DNA of 64,000 nt, from the NCBI GenBank assembly GCA_902362365.1, contig CABIVQ010000002.1:1-64000 (forward strand). Direction: 5' to 3'. Each line of letters begins with the position of its first letter. Position 1 is the stretch's first letter. A program made the position numbers and the translations under genes. Source of the DNA: Clostridiaceae bacterium (lineage in GTDB: Bacteria > Bacillota > Clostridia > Peptostreptococcales > Peptostreptococcaceae). Positions 18,051 to 27,654 of the stretch are shown here, piece after piece. A model generated the notes under the pieces. The model saw nothing but the letters and a program-made list of their open reading frames with translations, did no database searches and was not told where the DNA came from.

Positions 18051-18623
18051 ATGTGGATATATCAAAAAACTTTAGAATTTCCAGTTAACTTAAGATGTAA
18101 AGATTTGAACATGGCTAAGTATATAGTTGCTCAATTAGGTGGACCAAACGGTGAATTAGGTGCTGCTATTAGATATTTACAACAAAGATATACTATGCCT
18201 ACAGGAAAATCTCGTGCTCTTTTGACTGATATAGGAACAGAAGAGCTTGCTCATGTTGAGATAATCTCTACTATGTTATATCAATTAACAGAAAGTGCTA
18301 CACCTGAAGAATTAAAGGCTGCAGGACTTGGTGCCCATTATGCAGTTTGGGGACATGGAGTTGCTCCAACCGATCCAAATGGTATACCTTGGACAGCTGC
18401 ATATATAAATGTACTTGGCGATGCTGTTACTGATTTACACGAAGATATGGCAGCTGAACAAAAAGCTTTAGCAACTTATTATCAACTTATAAATTTAACA
18501 GATAATGTAGATATAATAAATGTGCTTCGTTTTTTAGGTGAAAGGGAAATAGTTCACTATCAAAGATTTGGAGAAGCTTTGATGGATGTTTATGATTTTA
18601 CAGAGTGTAAAAAAGTATTTTAG
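18051..18623 (+). CDS. cotJC: spore coat manganese catalase CotJC
   Basis: A 190-residue ferritin-like dimanganese catalase. It is short, as CotJC proteins are. Glu/His metal ligands are seen in E-L-G-A-A-I-R-Y, E-E-L-A-H-V-E-I and the later E-D-M-A-A-E-Q-K and E-R-E-I-V-H-Y motifs. Peptostreptococcaceae coat homologues (CotCB, CotD in C. difficile) have catalase activity. SD AGGGAGGAAAGGA. Followed by a strong terminator. It should detoxify peroxide at the spore surface. Confidence 0.92.
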   Translation: MWIYQKTLEFPVNLRCKDLNMAKYIVAQLGGPNGELGAAIRYLQQRYTMPTGKSRALLTDIGTEELAHVEIISTMLYQLTESATPEELKAAGLGAHYAVWGHGVAPTDPNGIPWTAAYINVLGDAVTDLHEDMAAEQKALATYYQLINLTDNVDIINVLRFLGEREIVHYQRFGEALMDVYDFTECKKVF

Positions 18624-18649
18624 TTTTATAAAAATATTATAGAATTAAT

Positions 18650-18690
18650 AAAAGGCTCTTCTATAGTTAAATAGAATGAGCCTTTTATTA
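18650..18690. terminator. bidirectional terminator after cotJC
   Basis: AAAAGGCTC / GAGCCTTTT with an inner CTAT / ATAG stem; it serves cotJC and the convergent gene ending at 18688. Confidence 0.85.
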
Positions 18691-19095
18691 TACGTTCGAT
18701 AGCACTCTAATTTTTATATCCTCATTTAATCCTAAAAATGATGTTATTCCATCAACGTCAGCTATTGAAAAATATTGCATATAATCACTTAAAATTTTAA
18801 CAGGCGCATATTCATTTCTATCTTTAAAATAATAACATAGATTTTGCATGTACTCCAAATAACACTTATTAATTTTAAGTTCGACATAAGGCAAATCTGT
18901 TTCAGTTCTAGAATTATAAAATAGTTCTTTTAATCTCATGTAGGCACACTCTGAGTCTTTACTTAAGTATAGATTGCTCAATCTTTCATCCAATGCTTTT
19001 TCTATATAAAAAAGAGCTGTTCTGTTTATAAGTAATTCTACATAAAAATTTTTTCGACTATATTTAAATTGATAAAAATCAGTTATAACAGTCAT
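18688..19095 (-). CDS. unknown 135-residue protein
   Basis: No family recognised. The frame is open to 19155, but the only good SD (AAGGAGCG) precedes the ATG at 19095, giving M-T-V-I-T-D-F-Y-Q-F. The sequence is rich in Tyr and Lys, with helical segments and no signal peptide or membrane span. It has its own ribosome binding site and shares a terminator with cotJC in the convergent orientation. Probably a cytosolic protein. Confidence 0.6.
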   Translation of the reverse strand: MTVITDFYQFKYSRKNFYVELLINRTALFYIEKALDERLSNLYLSKDSECAYMRLKELFYNSRTETDLPYVELKINKCYLEYMQNLCYYFKDRNEYAPVKILSDYMQYFSIADVDGITSFLGLNEDIKIRVLSNV

Positions 19096-19201
19096 TTTAT
19101 CGCTCCTTATATATTTATTTAACATTCTCAATCCTATACTATATATTATTTTCAATCTGCCCTATTATTTATACATAATAAATTTTAAAATATTTATATA
19201 A

Positions 19202-19233
19202 AAATAAAAATAGAGCCATTACAGACTCTATCT
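19202..19233 (-). terminator. terminator after the SH3/NlpC gene
   Basis: ATAGAG (19210-19215) / CTCTAT (19226-19231), followed on the minus strand by a T-rich run, 60 bases past the stop. Confidence 0.6.
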
Positions 19234-19293
19234 TAACATTTTTTATTATTCTCTTACATGATTCTATCATTTATTTAATTACATAAAAATACT

Positions 19294-20427
19294 CTATAAC
19301 ACTCTTCTTGCGTTTACAAAAGCTCCTTTGTAATAACTGCTATTAAAGTCAGATATTACTACCTCACCTTTGCTTGAAGATGCATGTATAAACTTTCCAT
19401 CTCCCATATAGATACCAACATGGCTTACATCTCCATTATTTGATCCATTTGTATCAAAAAATACTAAATCACCTTTTTTTACATTACTTCTACTTACTGC
19501 AGTTCCAAACTTACTTTGATCTTTTGATACTCTAGGTAAAGTTACTCCAGCAGTTTGTTTGAATACATAATAAGTATATCCTGAACAGTCAAAAGTACTA
19601 GGACCTTCTGCACCCCAAGAATATTTTTTTCCTAATAAGGTTTTTGCAAAACTTATTACTTTATCAGCTTTTGAACTTGATGTTGATGAGTTACTTCCAT
19701 TTGAGTTGCTTGATTTATTTGCTAAATATGAGCTAGATACATAACCTACTTTTCCATTGTAACTTACCTTTGACCATCCATTCGATTCTGAAATAACACC
19801 AACTTCAGTTCCATAGCTAAGTGTTGCTATCTTTGAATAATTTGTCCCTGGACCAGTTCTAAAGTTTAGTCCACTCGCATTTACTATTTTATTATATTTA
19901 ACATCTTCAGTTGTATTACTTGACCCATTGTTTGATGACTCGCTTTTATTAGCTAAATAATTACTAGAAACATATCCAGTTTTTCCACCATAATTAATTT
20001 TTGACCATCCATTTGACTCTGATATTACTGAAACTTCAGTACCTTTTTTTATACTTCCTATTATTGAGTATTTAGTTCCTGCTCCACTTCTAAAATTAAG
20101 ACTTGTTGCTGTAACTACCTTTTTAGTTGTTGATGTTTGATTAGAACCACTATATGTACCTACATAATCTCCATGAGCGTAACCAGTTTTACCATTATAT
20201 TTTATCTTAACCCAATCTCCACTAGTTCCTATATATTCAACCTTATCGCCTTTATTTAATTTTCCCATGGAAGAATAACTTGTACTTGGTCCAGTTCTAA
20301 AGTTAACTGAATTTGCAATTATAGTTCTATACTCAACTCCATCTGCATTAGATATAGAGCTACATAATGGTATAGCTATAGATGTTGCTATAACCCCAGA
20401 TATTACATATTTTTTATTAATATTCAT
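19294..20427 (-). CDS. secreted NlpC/P60 endopeptidase with three SH3b domains
   Basis: A 377-residue exported peptidoglycan hydrolase that cuts stem peptides. Signal peptide to about residue 29 (S-N-A-D). Three bacterial SH3 repeats of about 65 residues follow, each with V-N/L-N-F-R-T/S-G and G-W/D-x-K-I/V motifs, separated by Ser/Asn linkers. The C-terminal NlpC/P60 domain (from about 250) has catalytic Cys in F-D-C-S-G-Y, His in S-H-V-G-I-Y-M-G and a third polar residue in I-H-A-S-S. All are intact. The start codon lacks an SD in the usual place; see the leader entry. Confidence 0.92.
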   Translation of the reverse strand: MNINKKYVISGVIATSIAIPLCSSISNADGVEYRTIIANSVNFRTGPSTSYSSMGKLNKGDKVEYIGTSGDWVKIKYNGKTGYAHGDYVGTYSGSNQTSTTKKVVTATSLNFRSGAGTKYSIIGSIKKGTEVSVISESNGWSKINYGGKTGYVSSNYLANKSESSNNGSSNTTEDVKYNKIVNASGLNFRTGPGTNYSKIATLSYGTEVGVISESNGWSKVSYNGKVGYVSSSYLANKSSNSNGSNSSTSSSKADKVISFAKTLLGKKYSWGAEGPSTFDCSGYTYYVFKQTAGVTLPRVSKDQSKFGTAVSRSNVKKGDLVFFDTNGSNNGDVSHVGIYMGDGKFIHASSSKGEVVISDFNSSYYKGAFVNARRVL

Positions 20428-20477
20428 AATTGTTGATTATAGTTATATAAACTATAATCTTAATCAACTCCTCTCCC
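20428..20477 (-). promoter_or_regulatory. leader hairpin between SD and start of the NlpC gene
   Basis: The only SD-like tract, GGGAGAGGAG (20468-20477), is 40 bases before the ATG. Between them is a perfect 10-bp inverted repeat, 20435-20444 with 20450-20459 and a 5-base loop. Folding would bring the SD closer to the start. Confidence 0.4.
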
Positions 20478-20727
20478 TATAAATAAGTATATCTAATACT
20501 TAAAAGGTTTGCTTTCTTTTTTTGCATTTTTTTATAAATTAAAGCTTTTTTCTTAATAACATTATTACAAATTTGTAACATAATGTCTATAAAAAACATT
20601 AGTTTCCAGTATTTTCTACGTATAATCCCAATTTAATTTAATAAGTACATTTAGAAGGAATAAGGTTACTTTCCATAGAATATAATGCAATGATTCAAAT
20701 AACTTTGTATTTGTAAGGGGGATTTTT
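20478..20727. other. divergent spacer between the NlpC gene and an unknown gene
   Basis: AT-rich spacer. A TATAAT at 20621-20626 could drive the plus-strand gene at 20728, but no convincing -35 lies 17 bases upstream. No other structure was seen. Confidence 0.4.
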
Positions 20728-21366
20728 ATGAATAATATTTATAATAATGTAAGTTTATTACCTACACCTTGGATGAAAAAAAAATTAGAAACTCTTTATG
20801 ACAAAAAACTTAATGGAAATCTATTTTTAATATACAATGAATTAAAATCTGAAAATGAAATTAGTTGCAATCATTTAATCAAACTGCTAGATGATAATAA
20901 TATCATTATAGATAGCACTCATCCTATATATTTTTACTTTCCTCTAGAAGTTGATAATTTAATTAAGACTTTAATACTGACAATTAAATACTTATTCCCA
21001 AAAGATGCATATATAATACTCGGCGGATTTATTGAAAATTATCCTAATCTAAATGAATCAGACTGTATTTATAATTTATACAATACTTATCCCGAGTTAA
21101 AAAATACTGTTGATTTTTCCTATCTTATTGATAAGTCTAAAGAATTTGAAATATTTACATCTTTATCTGACACACACAGAATCCATATAGATCCAACTTC
21201 TTCATGTACAGTATCTGGTCCAACATTAGAATATAATTTAAGTAAATTTAGCAATGTTACTCATGTTTCTTTTGTTAAACTGCTTTCTGAGGAATCCTCC
21301 GACTTTTTTAACTATTATATAAAAGGATTAACAAATAAAAACAATAATTTTAATTTTAATTTCTAG
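20728..21366 (+). CDS. unknown 212-residue protein
   Basis: Not recognised. SD AAGGGGG lies 8 bases before the ATG. The protein is probably cytosolic: no signal peptide or clear membrane helix, many Asn, Leu and acidic residues, and an Asn/Phe-rich C terminus (N-N-N-F-N-F-N-F). The N-terminal P-T-P-W-M-K-K-K-L-E-T-L and E-N-E-I-S-C-N-H-L-I-K-L-L could be a small helical module. It is followed by its own terminator. Confidence 0.6.
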   Translation: MNNIYNNVSLLPTPWMKKKLETLYDKKLNGNLFLIYNELKSENEISCNHLIKLLDDNNIIIDSTHPIYFYFPLEVDNLIKTLILTIKYLFPKDAYIILGGFIENYPNLNESDCIYNLYNTYPELKNTVDFSYLIDKSKEFEIFTSLSDTHRIHIDPTSSCTVSGPTLEYNLSKFSNVTHVSFVKLLSEESSDFFNYYIKGLTNKNNNFNFNF

Positions 21367-21390
21367 ACTGCCTTGCAGTCTTTTCTTTTT
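21365..21390 (+). terminator. terminator after the unknown gene
   Basis: Tight hairpin GACTGC-ctt-GCAGTC (21366-21380) followed by TTTTCTTTTT. Confidence 0.85.
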
Positions 21391-21427
21391 ATATGATAAT
21401 ATAAATAGTATTTGAAAGGAGGTTTAT

Positions 21428-23632
21428 ATGAAGCTTATACTTGCAGAAAAACCATCTGTTGCTAAAACTATAGCTACCTTTTTAGGCGCAAAAACTAGAC
21501 ATGATGGGTATTTTGAAGGAAATAATTATATAGTTACTTATGCCGTAGGTCACTTAGTATCTTTATACGATATGAAGGATTATGATAAAGATAGATATTC
21601 AGGTTCTTGGAAAATGGATAATTTTCCATTCATACCTAGTGATAAATTCAAATTTAAAGTAGATAGTTCAAAGAAAAAACAATTTGATACGGTAAAAAAA
21701 CTTTTACATAGAGATGATATTGAATATGTAATAAATGCTACAGATAACGATAGGGAAGGTGAATTAATTTCATTCTTAATATTTTTATTAGCAAAAAATA
21801 AAAAACCCGTTAAAAGGATCTTGGTGAATGAATGGACTCCAGAGGATATAACTAGAGGTCTTAATAATCTAAAAGATAATTCAGACATGTTAAATTTACA
21901 AGCAGCAGGATATACTAGACTCCTTACAGATTGGCTAATAGGAATTAACTTCACTTCTATTGCTACCCTAAAATATGGAAATGGTAAATTACTTAATATA
22001 GGGCGTGTAATTCTTCCAACGGTAAAATTAGTTTATGATAGAGATATGGAGATTGCTAACTTCATTCCTAAAAGTTACTTTGAAATAGAAGGTAATTTTA
22101 AAAGTCCTAATGGTAATTATAAAGGTAAATATATAAAAGGTAAGGAAAGTAAATTTGATACTATAGAAGATGCTAACAAAATTATTGATAGTATTACTTC
22201 TAATAAAGGAATAATAATAGATAAAAAAGTTACTACATCTAAAGAATATGCTCCTAAGCTATTCAGTTTAACATCTCTTCAGGGATTTATAACTTCTAAG
22301 TATTCAAATTTCACTTCAGATAAGGTTTTAAGTGTATGTCAATCACTTTATGAAGGAAAAGGTAAGGGTGGATATATTACTTATCCTAGAACAGATTCTA
22401 TTTACTTAGAGGAAAGTCTAGTTACAAAAGTATCTCAAACATTAGATAAAATAAAAGTAGGACTTCCTTATGAAAACAAGATTTCATTTACTAAAAGTAA
22501 AAGAATATTTGATTCCTCTAAAGTTGATAGCCATAGTGCCATTATACCTACATATATAATACCTAGTAACCTTACTTCTGATGAGCAAATTGTTTATAAT
22601 GCTATAAAGGATAGGTTTATCGCAAACTTTATGCCTCCGGCAGAATATGAGAATACAGAGATTAAAACTGAAGTAGATAAACATATATTCTTAACTAAAG
22701 GTAAGGTCTTAAAGGTTAAAGGATATTTAGAAGTATATAATAAGGAAGAAAAAGATGATTTGCTTCCTATAGTTAATGAACTAGAAACTGTAGATGTTTT
22801 AGATATAAAAGCTTTAACTAAACAAACTACTCCTCCTAAACCATATACAGAGGATACTTTACTTAAAGCTATGAAAAATTGTGGTAAAAATGTATCAGAA
22901 GAAGATACCGCAGTTCTATCTGGCTATTCAATAGGTACTTCTGCAACTCGTGCTGATGTATTAAAAAAAATCAGTCAAGTTGGGTACGTTAAGAAAAAAG
23001 GAAAATCCTATTCTATAACAGATTTAGGTAAAAACTTAGTTGAAATCTTCCCTGTAAAAGACTTATTCGATGTAGACTACACAGGAAAACTAGAAAAAAG
23101 TTTAAGTGATATCCAAAAGGGACAGTTCACTAGAAAAGAATATTTAACAAATATAATGAACTTTATATATCAGAATGTAAACTTAATAAAAAGAGATAGT
23201 AATAAAAATATCAGCACAGAAGTATATACTTATAATGCTAAAACAAAAAAATATGTTAAAGAATCGTCTCAAGTAAAAAAAGCTAGCTCATCTGTAAATA
23301 AATCACAGGTGAAGTCAGATAAAAGTGATTCTTTAGGTAAATGTCCTGTATGTCAAAATGATGTAATCGAATCAGATAAAGGATACTTATGTATAAATTA
23401 TAATAATTGTAAATTTGGAATTTGGAAAAATGATAAATACTTAGAGTATTATAAGAAAAAACCAAACAAAACCATGGTCAAAAGTATACTAAAAAATGGG
23501 CAAGCAAAAGTTAAATCTCTAACATCAAAACAAGGTAAAAAATTCGATGCTTTGCTTAAATATAATAAAAAAGATAATGGATACTGGGGATGGACTATAG
23601 AATTAGAATCTGATACCTCTACTTCAAAATAA
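21428..23632 (+). CDS. topB: DNA topoisomerase III (type IA)
   Basis: A 734-residue type IA topoisomerase that relaxes and decatenates DNA through a 5'-phosphotyrosine. N-terminal TOPRIM domain (L-I-L-A-E-K-P-S-V-A and D-N-D-R-E-G-E). The active-site Tyr is in I-T-Y-P-R-T-D-S near the middle. The C terminus has a Lys-rich linker and one zinc-ribbon-like C-P-V-C...C-x6-C segment. Length is as expected for Firmicute TopB. SD AAAGGAGG. It stands alone, with its own terminator. Firmicutes often carry TopB paralogues on mobile elements; nothing mobile flanks this one. Confidence 0.93.
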   Translation: MKLILAEKPSVAKTIATFLGAKTRHDGYFEGNNYIVTYAVGHLVSLYDMKDYDKDRYSGSWKMDNFPFIPSDKFKFKVDSSKKKQFDTVKKLLHRDDIEYVINATDNDREGELISFLIFLLAKNKKPVKRILVNEWTPEDITRGLNNLKDNSDMLNLQAAGYTRLLTDWLIGINFTSIATLKYGNGKLLNIGRVILPTVKLVYDRDMEIANFIPKSYFEIEGNFKSPNGNYKGKYIKGKESKFDTIEDANKIIDSITSNKGIIIDKKVTTSKEYAPKLFSLTSLQGFITSKYSNFTSDKVLSVCQSLYEGKGKGGYITYPRTDSIYLEESLVTKVSQTLDKIKVGLPYENKISFTKSKRIFDSSKVDSHSAIIPTYIIPSNLTSDEQIVYNAIKDRFIANFMPPAEYENTEIKTEVDKHIFLTKGKVLKVKGYLEVYNKEEKDDLLPIVNELETVDVLDIKALTKQTTPPKPYTEDTLLKAMKNCGKNVSEEDTAVLSGYSIGTSATRADVLKKISQVGYVKKKGKSYSITDLGKNLVEIFPVKDLFDVDYTGKLEKSLSDIQKGQFTRKEYLTNIMNFIYQNVNLIKRDSNKNISTEVYTYNAKTKKYVKESSQVKKASSSVNKSQVKSDKSDSLGKCPVCQNDVIESDKGYLCINYNNCKFGIWKNDKYLEYYKKKPNKTMVKSILKNGQAKVKSLTSKQGKKFDALLKYNKKDNGYWGWTIELESDTSTSK

Positions 23633-23643
23633 ATTTAATAACT

Positions 23644-23686
23644 ATAAATAAAGGTGTGATAATTAAATCTTCACACCTTTATTTAT
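23644..23686. terminator. terminator after topB, also usable from the other side
   Basis: ATAAATAAAGGTGTGA (23644-23659) / TCACACCTTTATTTAT (23671-23686); the zinc-ribbon gene converges on it. Confidence 0.8.
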
Positions 23687-23710
23687 AATCTATCAATTAT
23701 AATTAAAATA

Positions 23711-23962
23711 CTACTCTTTATCATCATACAAAACTTCATCTATTTTATTTCTAGCCAATCTCATTAATTCATTTAATTTATATCCTTTTAATTTGCATCC
23801 ACATTTTGGGCAGTATTCTAACTTTTTAGAAACTAAAGCCCTACAATTTGGCTCTGGACATCTTATTTTTGAATTAACTTCTGATACATTAAGGCCACAT
23901 CTAGGGCAAATTGTGCCAGGTCTTGATGATACCTCTTTTCCACATCTAGGACATTTAACCAT
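23711..23962 (-). CDS. small zinc-ribbon protein
   Basis: An 83-residue cytosolic protein made of Cys pairs: C-P-R-C, C-P-R-C, C-P-E-P-N-C and C-P-K-C-G-C, enough for two zinc sites, then a short charged helical tail. Such ribbons bind nucleic acid or protein; no role can be assigned. SD GGGGGGA lies 7 bases before the ATG. In the same frame, separated by one TAG codon, a small reading frame lies directly upstream. Confidence 0.8.
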   Translation of the reverse strand: MVKCPRCGKEVSSRPGTICPRCGLNVSEVNSKIRCPEPNCRALVSKKLEYCPKCGCKLKGYKLNELMRLARNKIDEVLYDDKE

Positions 23963-23965
23963 TAT

Positions 23966-24022
23966 CTATCCCCCCATAAAATTCTCTTTTTTTAATTCAT
24001 AATAAATTTCGAATATACTCAT
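23966..24022 (-). CDS. 18-codon upstream ORF in frame with the zinc-ribbon gene
   Basis: An ATG at 24022 has a strong SD (AAAGGAG, 8 bases upstream) and opens a frame of 18 codons, M-S-I-F-E-I-Y-Y-E-L-K-K-E-N-F-M-G-G. It ends in TAG three bases before the zinc-ribbon ATG, and both share one frame. It may be a translated leader peptide, or the former N terminus of a longer protein cut by a stop. Its SD lies in one arm of an inverted repeat. Confidence 0.4.
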   Translation of the reverse strand: MSIFEIYYELKKENFMGG

Positions 24023-24030
24023 AAAAAATA

Positions 24031-24091
24031 CTCCTTTATTAATCTATGCAAGTAAAACTTAATAAGTTTCAGCTAGAATTTAATAAAGGAG
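24031..24091 (-). promoter_or_regulatory. hairpin covering the SD of the upstream ORF
   Basis: A perfect 12-bp inverted repeat pairs 24031-24042 with 24080-24091. The inner part holds another small hairpin (AAACTT/AAGTTT type, near 24056-24069). In the minus-strand RNA the 3' arm is TTAATAAAGGAG, the SD of the 18-codon ORF, so folding would block its translation. Confidence 0.45.
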
Positions 24092-24131
24092 ACATTTCTA
24101 TTAAATCTGTATTAATTTTTATCTACCATTA

Positions 24132-26759
24132 CTATCTCATATTTTTTATAAACGCTTGGGCTGCAGTTAATCTTGCGATAGGCACTCTAAATGGCGAACA
24201 TGATACATAATCAAGACCCATTTTATAGCAAAACTCTACTGATGATGGTTCTCCACCATGTTCTCCACATATACCTAACTTGATAATAGGATTAACTTCT
24301 TTACTTAGCTTAGTTGCCATCTTAATTAATTTTCCTACACCCTTTTGATCTAACACTTGGAAAGGATCTTTATCTAATATACCTTTATCCATGTACTGAC
24401 CTAAAAACTTACCTGCATCATCTCTTGAATATCCAAAAGTCATTTGAGTTAGGTCATTAGTACCAAAACTAAAGAAATCAGCTTCCTTAGCTATTTCATC
24501 TGCAGTTAAACAAGCTCTAGGTATTTCTATCATAGTACCTACTGTATAATCTATTTTTAAACCCTCTTCTTTTATAGTATTTTCTACAGTTTTTATGACT
24601 AACTCTCTTATATTCTTAAGTTCCTTTACTTCTCCTACTAAAGGAATCATAATTTCAGGTGACACTTTAACACCCTCTTTAGTAACCTTTATTGCAGCTT
24701 CTATTATAGCCTTAGCTTGCATTTGATATATTTCAGGATAAGTAATAGCAACTCTACATCCCCTATGACCTAGCATTGGATTAAATTCTTCTAAATCTAA
24801 AATTCGTTTCTTAATATCATTTGTTTCTATGTTCATACTTTTTGCAAGTTCTTCTATTGTTTCATCATCACTTGGCAAAAATTCATGTAATGGTGGATCT
24901 AACAATCTTATATTTACAGGTCTTCCTTCCATTACTTCAAAGATTTTCACAAAATCATCTATTTGCATAGGTAATAACTTTTCTAAGGATATCAATCTTT
25001 GTTCTTCTGTATTAGATAAAATCATTTCTCTTACAGCTGGTATCCTATCCTCTTCAAAAAAACATATGCTCAGTTCTACATAAACCAATTCCTTCAGCTC
25101 CAAACTTAACGGCAGTTGCTGCATCCCTAGGATTATCGGCATTTGTTCTAACATTCATGCTTCTATATTCATCTACCCAATTCATTAATTCTTGGAAGTT
25201 TCCACTTAGCTCTGTGCTAGTTTTATCAATTTCACCTAAATAAACGAAACCTGTAGAACCATCTATAGATATATACTCTCCTTCTTTTATTACTACATCA
25301 TTGATAGTTCTAATCTCTTTATTATATTCATCAACTTTTATTTCACTGCATCCAGCAACACAACACTTACCCATACCTCTAGCTACAACTGCTTCATGAG
25401 AAGTCATTCCACCTCTAGCTGTTAATACTCCTTGAGATAAAACCATACCTTCAATGTCCTCAGGAGATGTTTCTAGTCTTACTAATATAACTTCTTCACC
25501 TTTTTTAGCAACCTCTACAGCTTCCTCTGCATTAAAATACACTTTACCACAAGCTGCACCCGGTGATGCTGGTAATCCCTTCGCTATTATATTAGCTTCT
25601 TTTAAAGATTTTTCCTCAAAAGTCGGATGTAACAGTTGATCCAATTGATTTGGCTCTATTCTCATAATAGCTTCTTTTTTATCTATAATATCATCAGCAA
25701 CTAAGTCTACAGCTATATTTATGGCTGCTTTTGCTGTTCTTTTTCCATTTCTAGTTTGTAATATATAAAGTTTTTCTTTTTCTATTGTAAATTCAATATC
25801 TTGCATATCCTTATAATGATTTTCAAGTATATTTGTTATTTCTATAAACTTATCATGCACTTCTGGCATTATATCTTTAAGAGTTGATATATCTTCCGGT
25901 GTTCTTATACCCGCAACAACATCTTCTCCTTGAGCGTTCATTAAAAACTCTCCAAATAATTTATTCTCTCCTGTTGAAGGATTTCTGGTAAATGCCACTC
26001 CTGTACCACTAGTTTGTCCCATATTTCCAAATACTATAGACTGTATATTTACTGCTGTTCCTAGGTTATTTGGTATATCATTTAACTTTCTATAAATTAT
26101 TGCACGGGGATTATTCCAAGATTTAAATACTGCTTCAATCGCAAGCATTAATTGATTTTTAGGATCTTGTGGAAATTCTGATTTAACTTCTCTTTTATAT
26201 ATTATTTTAAATTGTTCTACTAGATTTTTTAAATCCTCTACTGTCAATTCTGTATCGAACTTATATCCATTTTCTTCTTTTATTCTGTCTAATACACTTT
26301 CAAATTTATATTTTGAACGCCCATAGCTACATCTGAAAACATTTGGATAAACCTTCTATAGCTATCATAAGCGAACCTTTCATTTTCTGTGTTATTAGCT
26401 AATGCCACTACACTTACATCATTTAGCCCTAAATTTAATATAGTATCCATCATTACTGGCATTGAAAATACTGATCCAGATCGAACAGATATTAGTAATG
26501 GCTCTGTTTCATCTCCAAGTTTCTTTTCTAAACTCTTTTCAAGTATTTGAAGATGTAATTCAATTTCTTCTATAATACCTTTGCTTATTGACTCGTTATT
26601 TTCATAATAATCATTACAAGCTTCTGTCGTTATTGTAAAACCCGGAGGTACAGGAAGACCTATTTTAGTCATTTCTGCTAAATTAGCACCTTTCCCTCCA
26701 AGCAATGACTTCATTTCCTTATTTCCTTCATCAAAACTATAAATATATTTAGTATTCAT
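24132..26759 (-). pseudogene. ppdK: pyruvate, phosphate dikinase, frame broken by two indels
   Basis: Interconverts pyruvate, ATP and Pi with PEP, AMP and PPi. All domains are present but in three pieces. The N-terminal ATP-grasp part (26759-26289) starts M-N-T-K-Y-I-Y-S-F and runs off frame after M-G-V. The middle holds the swivelling His in G-G-M-T-S-H-E-A. The C-terminal PEP barrel (to 24132) has C-G-E-H-G-G-E-P. Frame is lost at a T4 run at 26311-26314 (one base too few) and at an A7 run at 25056-25062 (one too many; C-R-T-E-H-M-F-F then E-E-D-R). Restoring both gives an uninterrupted normal-length enzyme. Sequencing error, phase variation or recent inactivation are possible. Last gene of ccpN-ppsR-ppdK. 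Confidence 0.9.
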
Positions 26760-26804
26760 TAAATATCCCCCATTTACATTTTAGTTTTATAACTATAAAT
26801 TCAA

Positions 26805-27641
26805 CTATCTATCTTTAATTTTTACTGTATTTATTCCATTTTCTTTCATTAAATCTAATATTATTCCTGCTGTTTCTTCTATAGCCTTATTTGATACATC
26901 TATAACAGGACAACCTAGTCTTTTCATAACAGAATCAGAATAGTCTAATTCTTGTAATATTCTTCCAAGATTAGCATAATTTGCATTACTAGATAAACCT
27001 AATGCCTTTAATCTTTCTTGTCTTATTTTATTTAACTTTTCTGGCGTATTTGTAAGTCCTATTATCTTCTTAGGATTTATATCATTTAATTCTTTTGGTA
27101 AAGGTATTTCTGGAACTAGCGGAACATTAGCAACTTTTATATTTTTATTTGCTAAGTACATGCTAAGTGGTGTCTTAGATGTTCTTGATATTCCAACTAA
27201 TACTATATCTGATTTTAAAACTCCCCTCGGATCTTTTCCATCGTCATATTTTACTGCAAACTCAATTGCCTCTACCCTCTTAAAGTACGTTTCATCTAAT
27301 TTTCTTATAATACCAGGTTCCCTTCTAGGCTTTCTATCAGTCTTTTTAGCTATTTCACTTAATATAGGTGACATTAAATCAATATTGCTTAAACCTTCAT
27401 TTTGACAATACTCTTTAGTTAAAGTTGATAGAGATTCATCTACTAAAGTATATATAATTATAGCGTCCTCATTTTTTCCGCTATTTAATATTTCCATTAA
27501 AAACTTCTTATCCACCACATAAGGAAATCTCCTTATCTCATAATTATCATTTATCATGAATTGAGATATAGCTGCTTTAGCAACTTGCTGAGCTGTTTCA
27601 CCTACAGAATCTGATATTACATATATAATTAAATTTTCCAT
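26805..27641 (-). CDS. pyruvate, phosphate dikinase regulatory protein (PDRP/YqfL)
   Basis: A 278-residue bifunctional ADP-dependent kinase and Pi-dependent pyrophosphorylase that inactivates and reactivates PPDK by phosphorylating the Thr next to its catalytic His. The P-loop-like G-I-S-R-T-S-K-T-P-L-S motif sits near 150, and the N terminus V-I-S-D-S-V-G-E-T-A is typical of the DUF299 family. The gene lies between ccpN and ppdK, matching its target. B. subtilis YqfL has the same neighbour (ccpN). The split ppdK frame, if real, would leave it without its partner. Confidence 0.92.
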   Translation of the reverse strand: MENLIIYVISDSVGETAQQVAKAAISQFMINDNYEIRRFPYVVDKKFLMEILNSGKNEDAIIIYTLVDESLSTLTKEYCQNEGLSNIDLMSPILSEIAKKTDRKPRREPGIIRKLDETYFKRVEAIEFAVKYDDGKDPRGVLKSDIVLVGISRTSKTPLSMYLANKNIKVANVPLVPEIPLPKELNDINPKKIIGLTNTPEKLNKIRQERLKALGLSSNANYANLGRILQELDYSDSVMKRLGCPVIDVSNKAIEETAGIILDLMKENGINTVKIKDR

Positions 27642-27654
27642 ATATTCCCCCTCC

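Noticed and set aside
22484-22684. Minus-strand frames inside topB (also 23283-23465)
   Set aside because: Antisense to a highly conserved gene; no SD.
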